NCBI GenBank assembly: GCA_039181495.1
Contig: JBCDCP010000023.1
Coordinates: 1-28,179 of the forward strand
Length of the DNA stretch: 28,179 nt
Reading direction: 5' to 3'
Source of the DNA: JBCDCP01 sp039181495
GTDB lineage: Bacteria; Pseudomonadota; Alphaproteobacteria; Rhizobiales; Tepidamorphaceae
Positions 7,178-15,754 of this stretch are shown here, piece after piece. Every line of letters begins with the position of its first letter. The stretch's first letter is position 1. The notes under the pieces are model-generated. The model saw only the letters and a program-made list of their open reading frames with translations. It ran no database searches and was not told where the DNA came from. Made by a program: the position numbers and the translations under genes.

Positions 7178-7203
7178 TGTCGGGACAGGCAGCAGGCCCG
7201 ACA
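7178..7203 (-). other. Leader hairpin upstream of the COX4-like gene
   Basis: On the minus strand TGTCGGG and CCCGACA form a 7-bp perfect stem around a 12-base loop. It lies in what would be the 5' leader of the COX4-like/pnt transcript, between the proposed promoter and the start codon. It lacks a T-run and so is not an intrinsic terminator. Confidence 0.3.
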
Positions 7204-7220
7204 GATGTTTATTTCGAGCG

Positions 7221-7249
7221 GTTCTAGCGGATGCCTGGGAGCGTGACAA
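7221..7249 (-). promoter_or_regulatory. Candidate promoter for the COX4-like/pnt operon
   Basis: On the minus strand TTGTCA (7249-7244) and TAGAAC (7226-7221) are separated by 17 bases, a good sigma-70-type spacing. The pair lies about 100 bases upstream of the chosen COX4-like start and downstream of the ABC1-kinase stop, so it would let the pnt genes be transcribed separately from the genes before them. Confidence 0.35.
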
Positions 7250-7306
7250 CGGCACTTAGTGCTGGCATTGCACGGCGGCAAATTCGGGTGCTTGCGTGAA
7301 TGTCCC

Positions 7307-8731
7307 CTAAGCCGCATCCGAAAGCGAGAGACCGACCGAGGACAGCGCATCGGTTTGCCGCGCCGCCAGCGTATCTTCTGAAAAATCGGCAATCGTCTGA
7401 TTGAACAGCTCGTAGAAATTCATTTCCGCCGCAAGGTGGATAAACACAGCACCCAGCCCGATCGCCGCCCGGTCCATGAACACGAACTCGCGGGGAATCT
7501 TGACCGGCCCCTTCTCCTTAAGTTCCTTGTGCACCGTGAACGCTTCCCGCCGACCGTACTGGCCGGGAGCCACGCCATCGGCAATGACCCGAACACGGTC
7601 GTCCAGCAACGGTGCATAGATGAAGCTGGCCCAGACGTTGAGAACGTCTATCAATTCATTTGTGAGCCCGCGGAAACCCCAAACCTCATAGGCATGCACG
7701 ATCCGCTCGCGGTCGTCTGTCCTGAGCCCGTGATAGAGCTCGATGACGCCCTGCACGAAGCTGTGCGGGAACAATCGAATACAGCCGTAATCGAGCAGGT
7801 TGATGCCCTGCGGCTCGCCGTCCTCTTCAAACACAGTGTAATTGCCCAAATGCGGATCGCCGTGGATCACGCCATAATGGCTGAACGGATACCACCAGGC
7901 CCGGAACATGGCCTTCGCCAGGCGATTTCGCACCTCAAGCGGCGCCTCCACATGGGTCAGGATCTTCTTGCCGTCGAGCCAGTCCATTGTCAGCAACCGC
8001 GGCGTCGACAAATCCGCGCGGAATCCCGGAACACGAATGTCGTCACCCTCTGACAGGATCGCGTCATAAAGCTGCATGTGACGCGCCTCGCGGACATAAT
8101 CGAGCTCTTCGCGGACTCGCGCCTTGATCTCCTTGGCCATCTCGCGGGTATCAACCGCAGGGTCCATCCGCCGATGGATGGCAAACAGCACATCGAGCTG
8201 GTTGATGTCGGCCTCTACCGCCGACTGCATGTCCGGATATTGCAGCTTGCAGGCCAGCGGCTTGCCTTCGAGGTCCATGGCCCGGTGAACCTGACCGAGT
8301 GACGCGGATGCAGCCGCCTGATGGTCGAATGAGGAGAACTTCTTCTGCCAGCCCGGTCCGAGTTCGGCCGCCATGCGCCGTTTGACAAAGGCCCAGCCCA
8401 TCGGCGGCGCTTCACTCTGCAGCTTGGCCAGTTCCTCGGCATATTCTGGCGGCACCGCATCTGGGATTGTCGCGATTAGCTGGGCGACCTTCATGATCGG
8501 ACCCTTGAGCCCACCGAGCGCAGCAGCCAGCTCGGCCGCGTTGGACTCGCGATCAAGATTGCGGCCCATCAGCCGTGCGCCTGCCACCTTGGCGGCAACA
8601 CCGCCGACATTGGTGCCGACCCGCGCATAGCGTGTCATGCGGGCGGACAGACGATTGCGTTCGCGGTCGCTATCCTGCGGTTGGTCAGACGGTCCGCGCC
8701 GTCGATTTATGTCGTTGTTATCGTCGCTCAC
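7307..8731 (-). CDS. ABC1/AarF/UbiB-family atypical kinase-like protein
   Basis: This family of atypical kinase-like ATPases supports ubiquinone and lipid metabolism. The domain is full length. It includes GPIMKVAQLIATIPDAVPPE, the family's K-x-G-Q region but with Ala for Gly (KVAQ), and the Ala-rich loop AAASASLGQVHRA in place of a normal glycine loop. It continues with CKLQYPDM holding the ATP-contacting Lys, REELDYVREA, the catalytic HGDPHLGNY, and LLDYGC standing for DFG. I place the start at GTG 8731 because AGGG lies nine bases upstream; a GTG at 8737 and an ATG at 8800 are also in frame. It follows the DUF3445 gene by about 70 bases. The exact substrate is unknown; neighbours in redox and quinone-linked metabolism fit a UbiB-like role. 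Confidence 0.88.
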   Translation of the reverse strand: MSDDNNDINRRRGPSDQPQDSDRERNRLSARMTRYARVGTNVGGVAAKVAGARLMGRNLDRESNAAELAAALGGLKGPIMKVAQLIATIPDAVPPEYAEELAKLQSEAPPMGWAFVKRRMAAELGPGWQKKFSSFDHQAAASASLGQVHRAMDLEGKPLACKLQYPDMQSAVEADINQLDVLFAIHRRMDPAVDTREMAKEIKARVREELDYVREARHMQLYDAILSEGDDIRVPGFRADLSTPRLLTMDWLDGKKILTHVEAPLEVRNRLAKAMFRAWWYPFSHYGVIHGDPHLGNYTVFEEDGEPQGINLLDYGCIRLFPHSFVQGVIELYHGLRTDDRERIVHAYEVWGFRGLTNELIDVLNVWASFIYAPLLDDRVRVIADGVAPGQYGRREAFTVHKELKEKGPVKIPREFVFMDRAAIGLGAVFIHLAAEMNFYELFNQTIADFSEDTLAARQTDALSSVGLSLSDAA

Positions 8732-8803
8732 GCTCACGATCCCTGATCGGACAATACTGCCACACCAATCTAGTGCGGACTTTGGCGATGCGAAGGGCAA
8801 AGA

Positions 8804-9742
8804 TCAGCCCCCAAGCACGCTCCGTTCAATCTCCGCAATTAGTTCCGGCCAAACTGACCCGATCGTCTTGTACTCGCGCTGGTCCTGTCTGATGACCTGC
8901 ATGTCGGCAATCAGCCGCCTGGCCACATCTTCGCCCTGCGGATCGCAGCGCAGAGCGCTGATGGGGTCCGACATGACCTTGATCGTGAACAAGATATCCC
9001 CGCTCTCGGGCATGCACATCAAGGTCTGCCGTTCAACCCTGAGATAGGTATCGATCAGCCGGCCGCGAGGCCATTCTCCGCGATGCGGTCGATCAGGTCC
9101 TGTCCGGTGATCGAGATTGCCGTCGGGATAGAGCGACACATTGTGCCGGATCACGGGCTGGCCCGGCTTCAAGTTGTCGAAGATGCGGTCCACCATCCTC
9201 GCCATGCGGCCCGCAAATCCAGGCACGGGATCGTGGATTTCGGCCATGGAGCGGTCGAATTTGTCGGCAATCGCCCAGGTTGAGGGAAAACACACTGAAC
9301 CCGCCGCGAGTCGCCACGTGCCATCGATCTTGCGCATCAGCACGAGATCATCCTGCAAAAAGCGCGACACCCAGAGCAGCGGTGCCGCACTGTGCTCATC
9401 GGTGAAATCCGTATCGGCGTCGGCTATAGCGAAGACTGCTGGATAGTGCTCGGCAAGATAGGCCAGGATTCCATCACGCACTTCGACCTGCGCCGTGAGG
9501 CTGTCGGACCGCGCCCGCCACACCGCGTCGCGGTCCTCGACAATCAGCCGGGACTTCTCGCGGCGATAGAATTCAAGCCGATCATCAACTTCGATCCAGT
9601 TCTCCGGATCGAGCGGCTGCATGCCGATTTCGAAGGATCGCGTGCGCGGATTTGACGCAAATGCTTCCACTGCCGGGCTTCGCGGCGAGGCGAGGCCCAT
9701 TGGTTCGGGTTCAGATCGCTGCGTCAGCGGCTTCCAGCTCAT
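8804..9742 (-). CDS. DUF3445 protein, haem-dependent oxidative N-demethylase-like
   Basis: The 312-residue protein matches the DUF3445 family, related to the alpha subunit of haem-dependent oxidative N-demethylase. Signs are the FPSTWAIADKFDRSMAEIHDPVPGF region, RHNVSLYPDGNL, and LRVERQTLMCMPESGDILFTI. Family members bind haem and demethylate small amines, but the substrate of this one cannot be read from sequence. No signal peptide is seen, so it is cytosolic. Its start overlaps the pepF stop by 32 bases, so translation is probably coupled; an in-frame ATG at 9700 would remove the overlap but has no ribosome binding site. Confidence 0.82.
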   Translation of the reverse strand: MSWKPLTQRSEPEPMGLASPRSPAVEAFASNPRTRSFEIGMQPLDPENWIEVDDRLEFYRREKSRLIVEDRDAVWRARSDSLTAQVEVRDGILAYLAEHYPAVFAIADADTDFTDEHSAAPLLWVSRFLQDDLVLMRKIDGTWRLAAGSVCFPSTWAIADKFDRSMAEIHDPVPGFAGRMARMVDRIFDNLKPGQPVIRHNVSLYPDGNLDHRTGPDRPHRGEWPRGRLIDTYLRVERQTLMCMPESGDILFTIKVMSDPISALRCDPQGEDVARRLIADMQVIRQDQREYKTIGSVWPELIAEIERSVLGG

Positions 9743-11618
9743 TGATCAGCGTCTCGATTACCTGCAGTCCTTTCGTCCAGAAACCGGGATCGCGCGCATC
9801 CAGACCAAACGGCGCCAGAAGTTCCGAGTGGTGTTTGCTGCCGCCGGCCCGCAACATCTCGAAGTACTTTTCGACAAAGCCCTCGGATGCATCCTGATAA
9901 ATCGCATAGAGCGAGTTCACCAGACAATCACCGAACGCGTAAGCATAGACATAGAACGGTGAGTGGACGAAATGCGGGATGTACGTCCAGAAGGTCTCGT
10001 ACCCCTCGCCCAGCCGTATTGACGGTCCAAGACTTGCGCCCTGCACGCTCATCCAGAGTTCGCCAATCTGGTCGGGCGTCATCTCGCCGTTCTTGCGCTC
10101 GCTGTGGACCTTGCGCTCGAACTGGTAGAACGCGATCTGCCGCACCACCGTATTGAGCATGTCTTCGATCTTGGCCGCCAGCATCGCCTTGCGCTCACGC
10201 GGCTCGTGCGCTTCGTCCAACAGCCGACGGAAAGTCAGCATCTCGCCGAACACGCTGGCGGTTTCGGCAAGTGTTAGTGGCGTTGGTGCCATCAATGCGC
10301 CCTGTGGCGCCGCAAGAACCTGATGGACCCCGTGTCCCAGCTCATGGGCCAGCGTCATGACATCGCGCGCCTTGCCCTGAAAGTTCATCAGCACATAGGG
10401 GTGCGCACTGGGTACCGTGGGATGCGAGAATGCACCGGGAGACTTGCCCGGTCGGGTCGGCGCGTCGATCCACCCTTTGTCAAAGAAGTCCTTGGCGACA
10501 CTCGACATCTCTGGTGAGAAACGCGCGTAGGACGTCAGCACGGTGTCCTGTGCCTCGGCCCAGGTGAAATGGCGCTGCGGCACATCCGGTAATGGCGCGT
10601 TCCGATCCCAGAAATCGAGCTGATCGACACCGAACCACTCGGCCTTCATTGCATAATAGCGGTGTGACAGACGCGGATAGGCCGCTTCAACACTGGCCAC
10701 CAGCGCATCGACAACCTCACGTTCGACGCGATTTGACAGGTGACGCGCGTCGGCGATGTCGTCAAAGCCGCGCCAACGGTCCGAGATCTCCTTGTCCTTC
10801 GCCAGCGTGTTGGTGATCAGTGCAAAGGTGCGGGTGTTCTGGGAGAAGGTCTCCATCAGTGCTTGTGCGGCCGCTTTACGCACGGCGCTATCGCTGTCCT
10901 GAAGCCGGTTGAGCGTCGGCTCGATGGTCAGTTCCTCACCATCAATCTCGAAGCGAAGCGCGGAGATCGTCTCATCGAACAGCCGATTCCAGGCGCCCCG
11001 CCCGGTAACGGATTTTTCGTGGAACAACCGCTCGAGATCGTCGTCCAGCTGATACGGCTTTTCCTTGCGGACATCCTCAAGCCACGGCCGGTAATGGGCG
11101 AGCTCGGGATCCGCGTTGATGGCGGCATCAAGAACCGCATCATCGAGCCGGTTGATCTCAAGCGCAAAGAACAGGAGATGCACTCCGGTGGCCGTCAGCT
11201 TCTCGCTCACATCGCCATAGAATTTTGCCTTGTTCGTATCGCTGACATCGGTCGCATGAAGCAGCCCTGCGTAAGACCACAGCCGCCCAAAAAGATCGTC
11301 GAGCTTTTCATAGTCTCGAATGACTGCAGCGAACCGTGTGGCTCCATCGGATTTTTCAAGAATGTCGGCAAGCTTGCCCTTGTAGTCGGCTTCGAACGCC
11401 TTGGCGCGCTCATCGACCGTTTTGAGATCGCTGGCTACGTGGTCCGACTCAGGGCCATCATAGAGATCGCTCAAGTCCCATTCGGGCATCGGTCCCGGAT
11501 CAAAGGCCTCTCCGGCACCTAGCGTCTCAGCTGTATCCGCGACCGCCGCTGCGTGTCCCGACGCATCCGCCGGAATCTGTCGGATGAGGTCCGCAAACTG
11601 TTTGATCGATCCCAACAT
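9711..11618 (-). CDS. pepF: M3 family oligoendopeptidase F (PepF type)
   Basis: This is a cytosolic zinc oligopeptidase of 635 residues, the usual length for proteobacterial PepF. The zinc motif HELGH is at residues 425-429 and the third ligand is Glu452 in TLAETASVFGE. The C-terminal YIPHFVHSPFYVYAYAFGD and the N-terminal PEWDLSDLYDG are also typical. It should cut short peptides of roughly 5-20 residues as part of peptide turnover. The start is ATG 11618; the first ~43 residues before MPEWDLSDLY are variable in the family. It is first in the minus-strand run and overlaps the DUF3445 gene. It is divergent from the response regulator gene. Confidence 0.94.
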   Translation of the reverse strand: MLGSIKQFADLIRQIPADASGHAAAVADTAETLGAGEAFDPGPMPEWDLSDLYDGPESDHVASDLKTVDERAKAFEADYKGKLADILEKSDGATRFAAVIRDYEKLDDLFGRLWSYAGLLHATDVSDTNKAKFYGDVSEKLTATGVHLLFFALEINRLDDAVLDAAINADPELAHYRPWLEDVRKEKPYQLDDDLERLFHEKSVTGRGAWNRLFDETISALRFEIDGEELTIEPTLNRLQDSDSAVRKAAAQALMETFSQNTRTFALITNTLAKDKEISDRWRGFDDIADARHLSNRVEREVVDALVASVEAAYPRLSHRYYAMKAEWFGVDQLDFWDRNAPLPDVPQRHFTWAEAQDTVLTSYARFSPEMSSVAKDFFDKGWIDAPTRPGKSPGAFSHPTVPSAHPYVLMNFQGKARDVMTLAHELGHGVHQVLAAPQGALMAPTPLTLAETASVFGEMLTFRRLLDEAHEPRERKAMLAAKIEDMLNTVVRQIAFYQFERKVHSERKNGEMTPDQIGELWMSVQGASLGPSIRLGEGYETFWTYIPHFVHSPFYVYAYAFGDCLVNSLYAIYQDASEGFVEKYFEMLRAGGSKHHSELLAPFGLDARDPGFWTKGLQVIETLINELEAADAAI

Positions 11619-11789
11619 GTGGCTTGGCTTCCCGGAGGTCCCGACTGTAGTGGGTGCTGAACTCTGACGTTGCGCAGTAATGCGCCTGCTCTGTGGCTAA
11701 CGCGTACGCTCCAGATGGGCAAGCACAAGCCAAAGGACAACCGGCAGTTTCGGGCCTGCGTTTCGAAATGGCACATCCAGGGCCGGCGA

Positions 11790-11804
11790 TTAAGGACGCC
11801 TTAA
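11790..11804 (+). promoter_or_regulatory. CtrA-box-like palindrome TTAA-N7-TTAA
   Basis: TTAAGGACGCCTTAA matches the full CtrA consensus TTAA-N7-TTAA exactly, with the following C also agreeing (TTAAC). It is also a 6-bp-arm inverted repeat. It ends 25 bases before the ATG of the NtrC-type regulator in the 211-base region between divergent genes. CtrA is the cell-cycle master regulator of this class. Whether it activates or represses here depends on the promoter, which I cannot place firmly. Confidence 0.6.
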
Positions 11805-11829
11805 CCGGCGCAAGACCACAGTGCGCGGC

Positions 11830-13410
11830 ATGCAAAAGACCATCCTCATTGCTGATGACGATCCCGCACAGCGCCGCGTGCTCGACAAGCATGTCGAACG
11901 CATGGGCTTTGCACGTCTGGAAGCCGAAGACGGCGATCGCACCATGGCAATCCTGGATGGGCCGCATGCCCCGGATATTGCGCTCGTGCTTCTCGACATG
12001 GTGATGCCCGGGCTTGACGGAATGGGCGTTCTGCAACGCCTTCGCGAACGGCCTGATGCACCGCCAGCAATCGTCCTGACCGCTCACGGCGGCATCGATG
12101 CGGTTGTCAGTGCGATGCGGGCCGGTGCAGCCGATTTCGTCGTCAAACCAGCGAGCCCGGAAAGGCTCGAAGTCTCGATCCGAAATGCGCTGAAGACGAA
12201 GACCCTGACTAGCGAGATCCAACGCACCAAGCGCCAGGTCACCGGCCGGCTGGATCTCAGCGACATCATTACTCACGCACCAGCAATGAAACGCGTCCTT
12301 GATCTGGCTGAGCGCGCTGCAGCCTCGTCGATCCCGGTGCTGATTGAAGGCGAGAGTGGCGTTGGCAAGGAGTTGATCGCCCGCGCGATCCAGGGCGCCG
12401 GAACCCGTCGGGGAAAGAGCTTTGTGGCCGTCAATTGCGGCGCCATCCCCGACACACTGGTCGAGAGCACGCTGTTCGGTCATGAGAAGGGCGCGTTCAC
12501 CGGTGCCACGGACAAGCGCTCAGGCAAATTTGTCGAAGCCGATGGCGGCACACTGTTCCTTGACGAAGTCGGCGAGTTGCCGCTGGAAACCCAAGTCAAG
12601 TTGCTCCGGGCCCTGCAGGAAGGTGAAATCGATCCAGTCGGTGCCAAACGGCCCGTAACGGTGAACACGCGGCTGATTTCGGCCACCAACCGCTCTTTGA
12701 TGCATCTTGTGGAGAGCAACCGGTTCCGCGAAGACCTGTACTATCGGTTGAGCGTGTTCCCCATAACCGTACCTCCTTTGCGCAACCGGCGAGAGGACAT
12801 TCCGCTGCTGGCCGAGCATTTCGTGCGGAAGTTTGCAGCCGAGGAAAACAAGTCGGTCAGCACGATCTCCCCCGATGCCATGGAGCAGATCCAGCTAGCA
12901 GCCTGGCCCGGCAATGTTCGGCAGCTGGAAAACACGATCTTCCGCGGCGTTGTCCTGTGTGACGGCGATATCCTGACACTCGACGATCTGCCGCACCTGC
13001 CGCGCAACACAAACGCGCCGCTGCGCCGAATGGGCGACGCAATGCGCATGGCCTCTGCCGGCGCACCATCCGAGCCGCTCGCGGCGAACGCGGTGGCCGA
13101 AACAGCTGCACGGGGCAGCCAGGAAAAGACGGCACCAAACCCGGCAACGGCTAATCCCATCCAGACCAGCGCAGATCCGCCATTGCCGTCCATTGATGCT
13201 TTCGCCGATCCAAGGCCGGCCAATAGTCTGCCGCTGCGCGGCGTTGATGGTCATATGCGATCAATGGAGAACCTTGAAGCAGAGATCATTAAGGCAGCCA
13301 TCGACCAGTACGACGGGAAGATGACCGAAGTCGCCCGCCGGCTGGGCATTGGCCGCTCGACGCTCTACAGGCGGTTGCGCGACCTCGGGCTCGACACAGC
13401 CGCTGAATAG
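11830..13410 (+). CDS. Sigma-54-dependent response regulator, NtrC type, orphan
   Basis: The 526-residue protein has three parts. The receiver domain (1-~120) has acidic residues Asp9-11, phosphorylation site Asp56 (LLDMVMP) and Lys106. The AAA+ domain (~145-390) has Walker A GESGVGKE (174-181), the sigma-54 contact loop GAFTGA (221-226) and Walker B LFLDE (242-246). The C-terminal Fis-type helix-turn-helix reads MTEVARRLGIGRSTLYRRLR. All key residues are present, so it should be a phosphorylation-controlled activator of sigma-54 promoters. A long Ala/Pro-rich linker (~400-465) separates AAA+ from the HTH. No histidine kinase is in the window. I use ATG 11830; GTG 11821 adds three residues. 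Neither has a strong ribosome binding site. Confidence 0.93.
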   Translation: MQKTILIADDDPAQRRVLDKHVERMGFARLEAEDGDRTMAILDGPHAPDIALVLLDMVMPGLDGMGVLQRLRERPDAPPAIVLTAHGGIDAVVSAMRAGAADFVVKPASPERLEVSIRNALKTKTLTSEIQRTKRQVTGRLDLSDIITHAPAMKRVLDLAERAAASSIPVLIEGESGVGKELIARAIQGAGTRRGKSFVAVNCGAIPDTLVESTLFGHEKGAFTGATDKRSGKFVEADGGTLFLDEVGELPLETQVKLLRALQEGEIDPVGAKRPVTVNTRLISATNRSLMHLVESNRFREDLYYRLSVFPITVPPLRNRREDIPLLAEHFVRKFAAEENKSVSTISPDAMEQIQLAAWPGNVRQLENTIFRGVVLCDGDILTLDDLPHLPRNTNAPLRRMGDAMRMASAGAPSEPLAANAVAETAARGSQEKTAPNPATANPIQTSADPPLPSIDAFADPRPANSLPLRGVDGHMRSMENLEAEIIKAAIDQYDGKMTEVARRLGIGRSTLYRRLRDLGLDTAAE

Positions 13411-13815
13411 AGAGATTACTGCAACCACTGAGAACCGTCTGATTTTCTTGCGGCATCATGACGCAAGTGGACCTGTACACCCCGCTTGCGCTGTGCCAAT
13501 GCAGTCCGGGTCTTGCTGCGGTAAAGGATTTTTAAGCCTCACCGCACTTACTCTGTGTGATGGTAATTTTGCTGGAAGCTGTGGCACATTTGCGCCACCT
13601 TTCACGCATATCGCTCAGGGTGGGCTTGCATTTTGGGGACGCTTCCGCACACCGGCTTCCAAGGGGTGCCCGTCCGGGCGTATTTGGATAGCACATTGAT
13701 GCGAAGCCGAAGCGACCGCACAAGAACGGTGCGTCGCTGGCCAGCCGGGCATTTGCCCGGAACAATGAAGACTGGGGCGTAGGGTCATTTGACGGACGTG
13801 GCAGGCAGAACAGGC
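13411..13815. other. Long intergenic region before the DUF882 gene
   Basis: These 405 bases hold no convincing gene; the frames that cross it give translations without family likeness. Several short inverted repeats are seen: CGCAAG/CTTGCG (13462-13490), GTGGC/GCCAC near 13580-13600, and CCGGGC/GCCCGG (13745-13760). None has a proper T-run, so I cannot name a terminator for the response regulator. The region probably carries the DUF882 promoter and a long leader. Confidence 0.4.
13745..13760 (+). repeat. Hairpin in the DUF882 leader
   Basis: CCGGGC-ATTT-GCCCGG forms a perfect 6-bp GC stem with a four-base loop, about 55 bases before the chosen ATG and 28 before the alternative TTG start. No T-run follows, so it is more likely a leader structure than a terminator. 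Confidence 0.35.
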
Positions 13816-15354
13816 ATGTTGCGCACGCTTGCGGGGAACCCGTCCACACCGGTACGGACTGCGCGTCGCCCTTTGAGACTGCTTCGCACCGCCATGACAC
13901 TGGCCTTGTCCAGCGCGATCGTCTTCGCATCCATGCCGTCAAGGCCTGCTGAAGCCGGCACCAGAACTCTCTCGTTCAAGCAGATGCACACAGGCGAACG
14001 CCTGACGGTCACCTACAAGCGCAACGGTCGCTTCGACCCGGAAGCGATGAAGAAGATCAACTACATCCTGCGCGACTGGCGCCGCAATGAAACCATCAAG
14101 ATGGATCCCAAGCTGATCGATCTTGTCTGGGAAGTGCAGCATCAGATGGGCGCGACTGAACCGGTCCACGTTCTGTCGGGTTATCGATCACCGGTCACCA
14201 ATGCAGCATTGCGCCGTCGCGGACGGGGCGTAGCCCGCAAGAGCCAGCACACGCTTGGCAAGGCTCTTGATTTCTATGTTCCGGGCGTCTCGCTGAAGAA
14301 GATGCGCGAAACCGCCATGCGTATGCAGCGCGGCGGTGTCGGCTTCTACCCGAACTCCGGTGCCCCGTTCATGCATGTGGACACCGCCAGGGTACGCTCA
14401 TGGCCACGCATGACGAGGCAGCAGCTGGCACGTGTGTTCCCCGATGGCGAGACACTGCATTTGCCAACAAATGGCCGTCCCCTCAAGGGTTACGAACGTG
14501 CCCAGCGCAAAGCACGCAACGGACAGTTAGCGATCTACGTCAACGCTGAAGACGGCGCCGGCACTGCCCGGGCCTTTGCATCGGCAGATCCGGCAACTGG
14601 TCGAAACACAACACCTGCCCCGGCAGCACAGCCACAGCAGGTTGCCCAGGCTGCCTCGCCGCCCGCCGCTCAGGCGCAATCGAGCAGCTTGCCGGATAGT
14701 GCGCCGGTACCTCCGCAGCGGCCGACCGGCGTCGCGCTCTACGCTGCGCTCAACAAGCCGGTCCCCGTGCCGCCAGCCAACCCGCTGCGCGATACATCGA
14801 CGCAACTCGCTGCCGCAGACACACCGACCGAACCACAGCCGCCTCAGGATACCCGTCCGCAAGGCGTCTTGCGTGAAGACACGCTCGGGATAGAGAATCG
14901 ACCGCTTGTTCTGGCGAGCAATAATCCGCCGCTGCCGCCCAACCGACCGTTGCCGCCGGCACCGCCGGGAATCAGCGGCGACCAGATCGCGCAGCAGATT
15001 TGGCGTGGTGATACCGTTGCCGCGCTCGCGCCTGCAGCTGCACCGCAAGCCAGCTTCCCGCAGCTACCAGGCGGCACCTCCCCGGGCATGATGAGCCGCC
15101 CCGTTCTAGCGATGATAACCCAGGCTTGGAGTCTGTTCAGCGACACCCGCTACATGATGATTGACGATTCCGGTGTCGCAGAGGTCGCGGACCTGACCCA
15201 CGATCCCGCTTTCGTGCTGACGCACAGCTTTGCAGGCCCGGCCGTGGTCCGCGTCGCGCCGACGCCCTTCGCCGGACGCGCGATTGAACCTCAGCCCTTC
15301 CACCGTGTGGCCAGCTGGTCGACTGACCTGACCCAGACCGCATCGATCCGCTAG
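13816..15354 (+). CDS. Exported DUF882 protein, M15-like peptidase fold with proline-rich tail
   Basis: The protein begins with an Arg-rich signal peptide (ARRPLRLLRTAMTLALSSAI, end near ...RPAEA), perhaps Tat-like given its RR pair. The DUF882 domain (about residues 48-210) is related to M15 murein peptidases: VLSGYRSPVTNAALRRR, SQHTLGKALDF with His145 and Asp152, and FMHVDTARVRSW with His187 supply the expected zinc ligands. It is therefore likely a periplasmic cell-wall enzyme or binding protein. The rest, about 300 residues, is low-complexity Pro/Ala/Gln-rich sequence with PVPPQRP and NRPLPPAPP stretches and no known domain; the last 70 residues look more ordered. ATG 13816 gives 512 residues; TTG 13789, behind AGGG, is a possible earlier start. 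Confidence 0.85.
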   Translation: MLRTLAGNPSTPVRTARRPLRLLRTAMTLALSSAIVFASMPSRPAEAGTRTLSFKQMHTGERLTVTYKRNGRFDPEAMKKINYILRDWRRNETIKMDPKLIDLVWEVQHQMGATEPVHVLSGYRSPVTNAALRRRGRGVARKSQHTLGKALDFYVPGVSLKKMRETAMRMQRGGVGFYPNSGAPFMHVDTARVRSWPRMTRQQLARVFPDGETLHLPTNGRPLKGYERAQRKARNGQLAIYVNAEDGAGTARAFASADPATGRNTTPAPAAQPQQVAQAASPPAAQAQSSSLPDSAPVPPQRPTGVALYAALNKPVPVPPANPLRDTSTQLAAADTPTEPQPPQDTRPQGVLREDTLGIENRPLVLASNNPPLPPNRPLPPAPPGISGDQIAQQIWRGDTVAALAPAAAPQASFPQLPGGTSPGMMSRPVLAMITQAWSLFSDTRYMMIDDSGVAEVADLTHDPAFVLTHSFAGPAVVRVAPTPFAGRAIEPQPFHRVASWSTDLTQTASIR

Positions 15355-15424
15355 TCAGCCCGTCAACAATCTCTCAGATACGTCTCTACCAGCTCGTCAG
15401 CACAGCAGCGTCGCAACTAAGCGC

Positions 15425-15703
15425 TTACTCGGCTGCGCTGTCCGCTTGAAATGACGGGATCATGCCAAGCGCACCAAGATAGGTGGCAAGGACCGCCTCC
15501 TCCTCCTGCCGCTTGTCGGGGTCTTGCTTGCGAAGCCGCACGATCGTTCTGAGAGCCTTCACATCGAAACCATTCGCCTTAGCCTCGGCAAAAACATCGC
15601 GGATGTCGCCGGCGATCGCCTGTTTTTCTTCTTCGAGACGCTCAATGCGTTCGACAATGCTGCGCAACTGATCGCGCGCGACCATCCCAACGGTGTCGTC
15701 CAT
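15425..15703 (-). CDS. gapR: GapR family DNA-binding protein (DUF2312)
   Basis: The 92-residue protein has the family core: RDQLRSIVERIERLEEEKQA, DIRDVFAEAKANGFDVKALR and IVRLRKQDPDKRQEEEAVL. In Caulobacter, GapR is a nucleoid-associated protein that binds overtwisted DNA ahead of forks and polymerases and supports topoisomerases. The coiled-coil N-half gives the dimer. Here the protein is full length and has the usual short variable tail. It is 51 bases downstream of the DUF1244 gene on the same strand and lies tail to tail with the DUF882 gene. Confidence 0.93.
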   Translation of the reverse strand: MDDTVGMVARDQLRSIVERIERLEEEKQAIAGDIRDVFAEAKANGFDVKALRTIVRLRKQDPDKRQEEEAVLATYLGALGMIPSFQADSAAE

Positions 15704-15754
15704 ACGTGTCGTCCTCTTCCTGCCGCATCATGAGGGCAGACCGCTCTCCGGCGG

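Noticed and set aside
10740..11522. 260-codon plus-strand frame opposite pepF
   Set aside because: Shadow of pepF in GC-rich DNA; no recognisable domain.
11527..12483. 318-codon minus-strand frame opposite the NtrC-type regulator
   Set aside because: It mirrors the AAA+ and receiver coding sequence and crosses the intergenic region; no domain.
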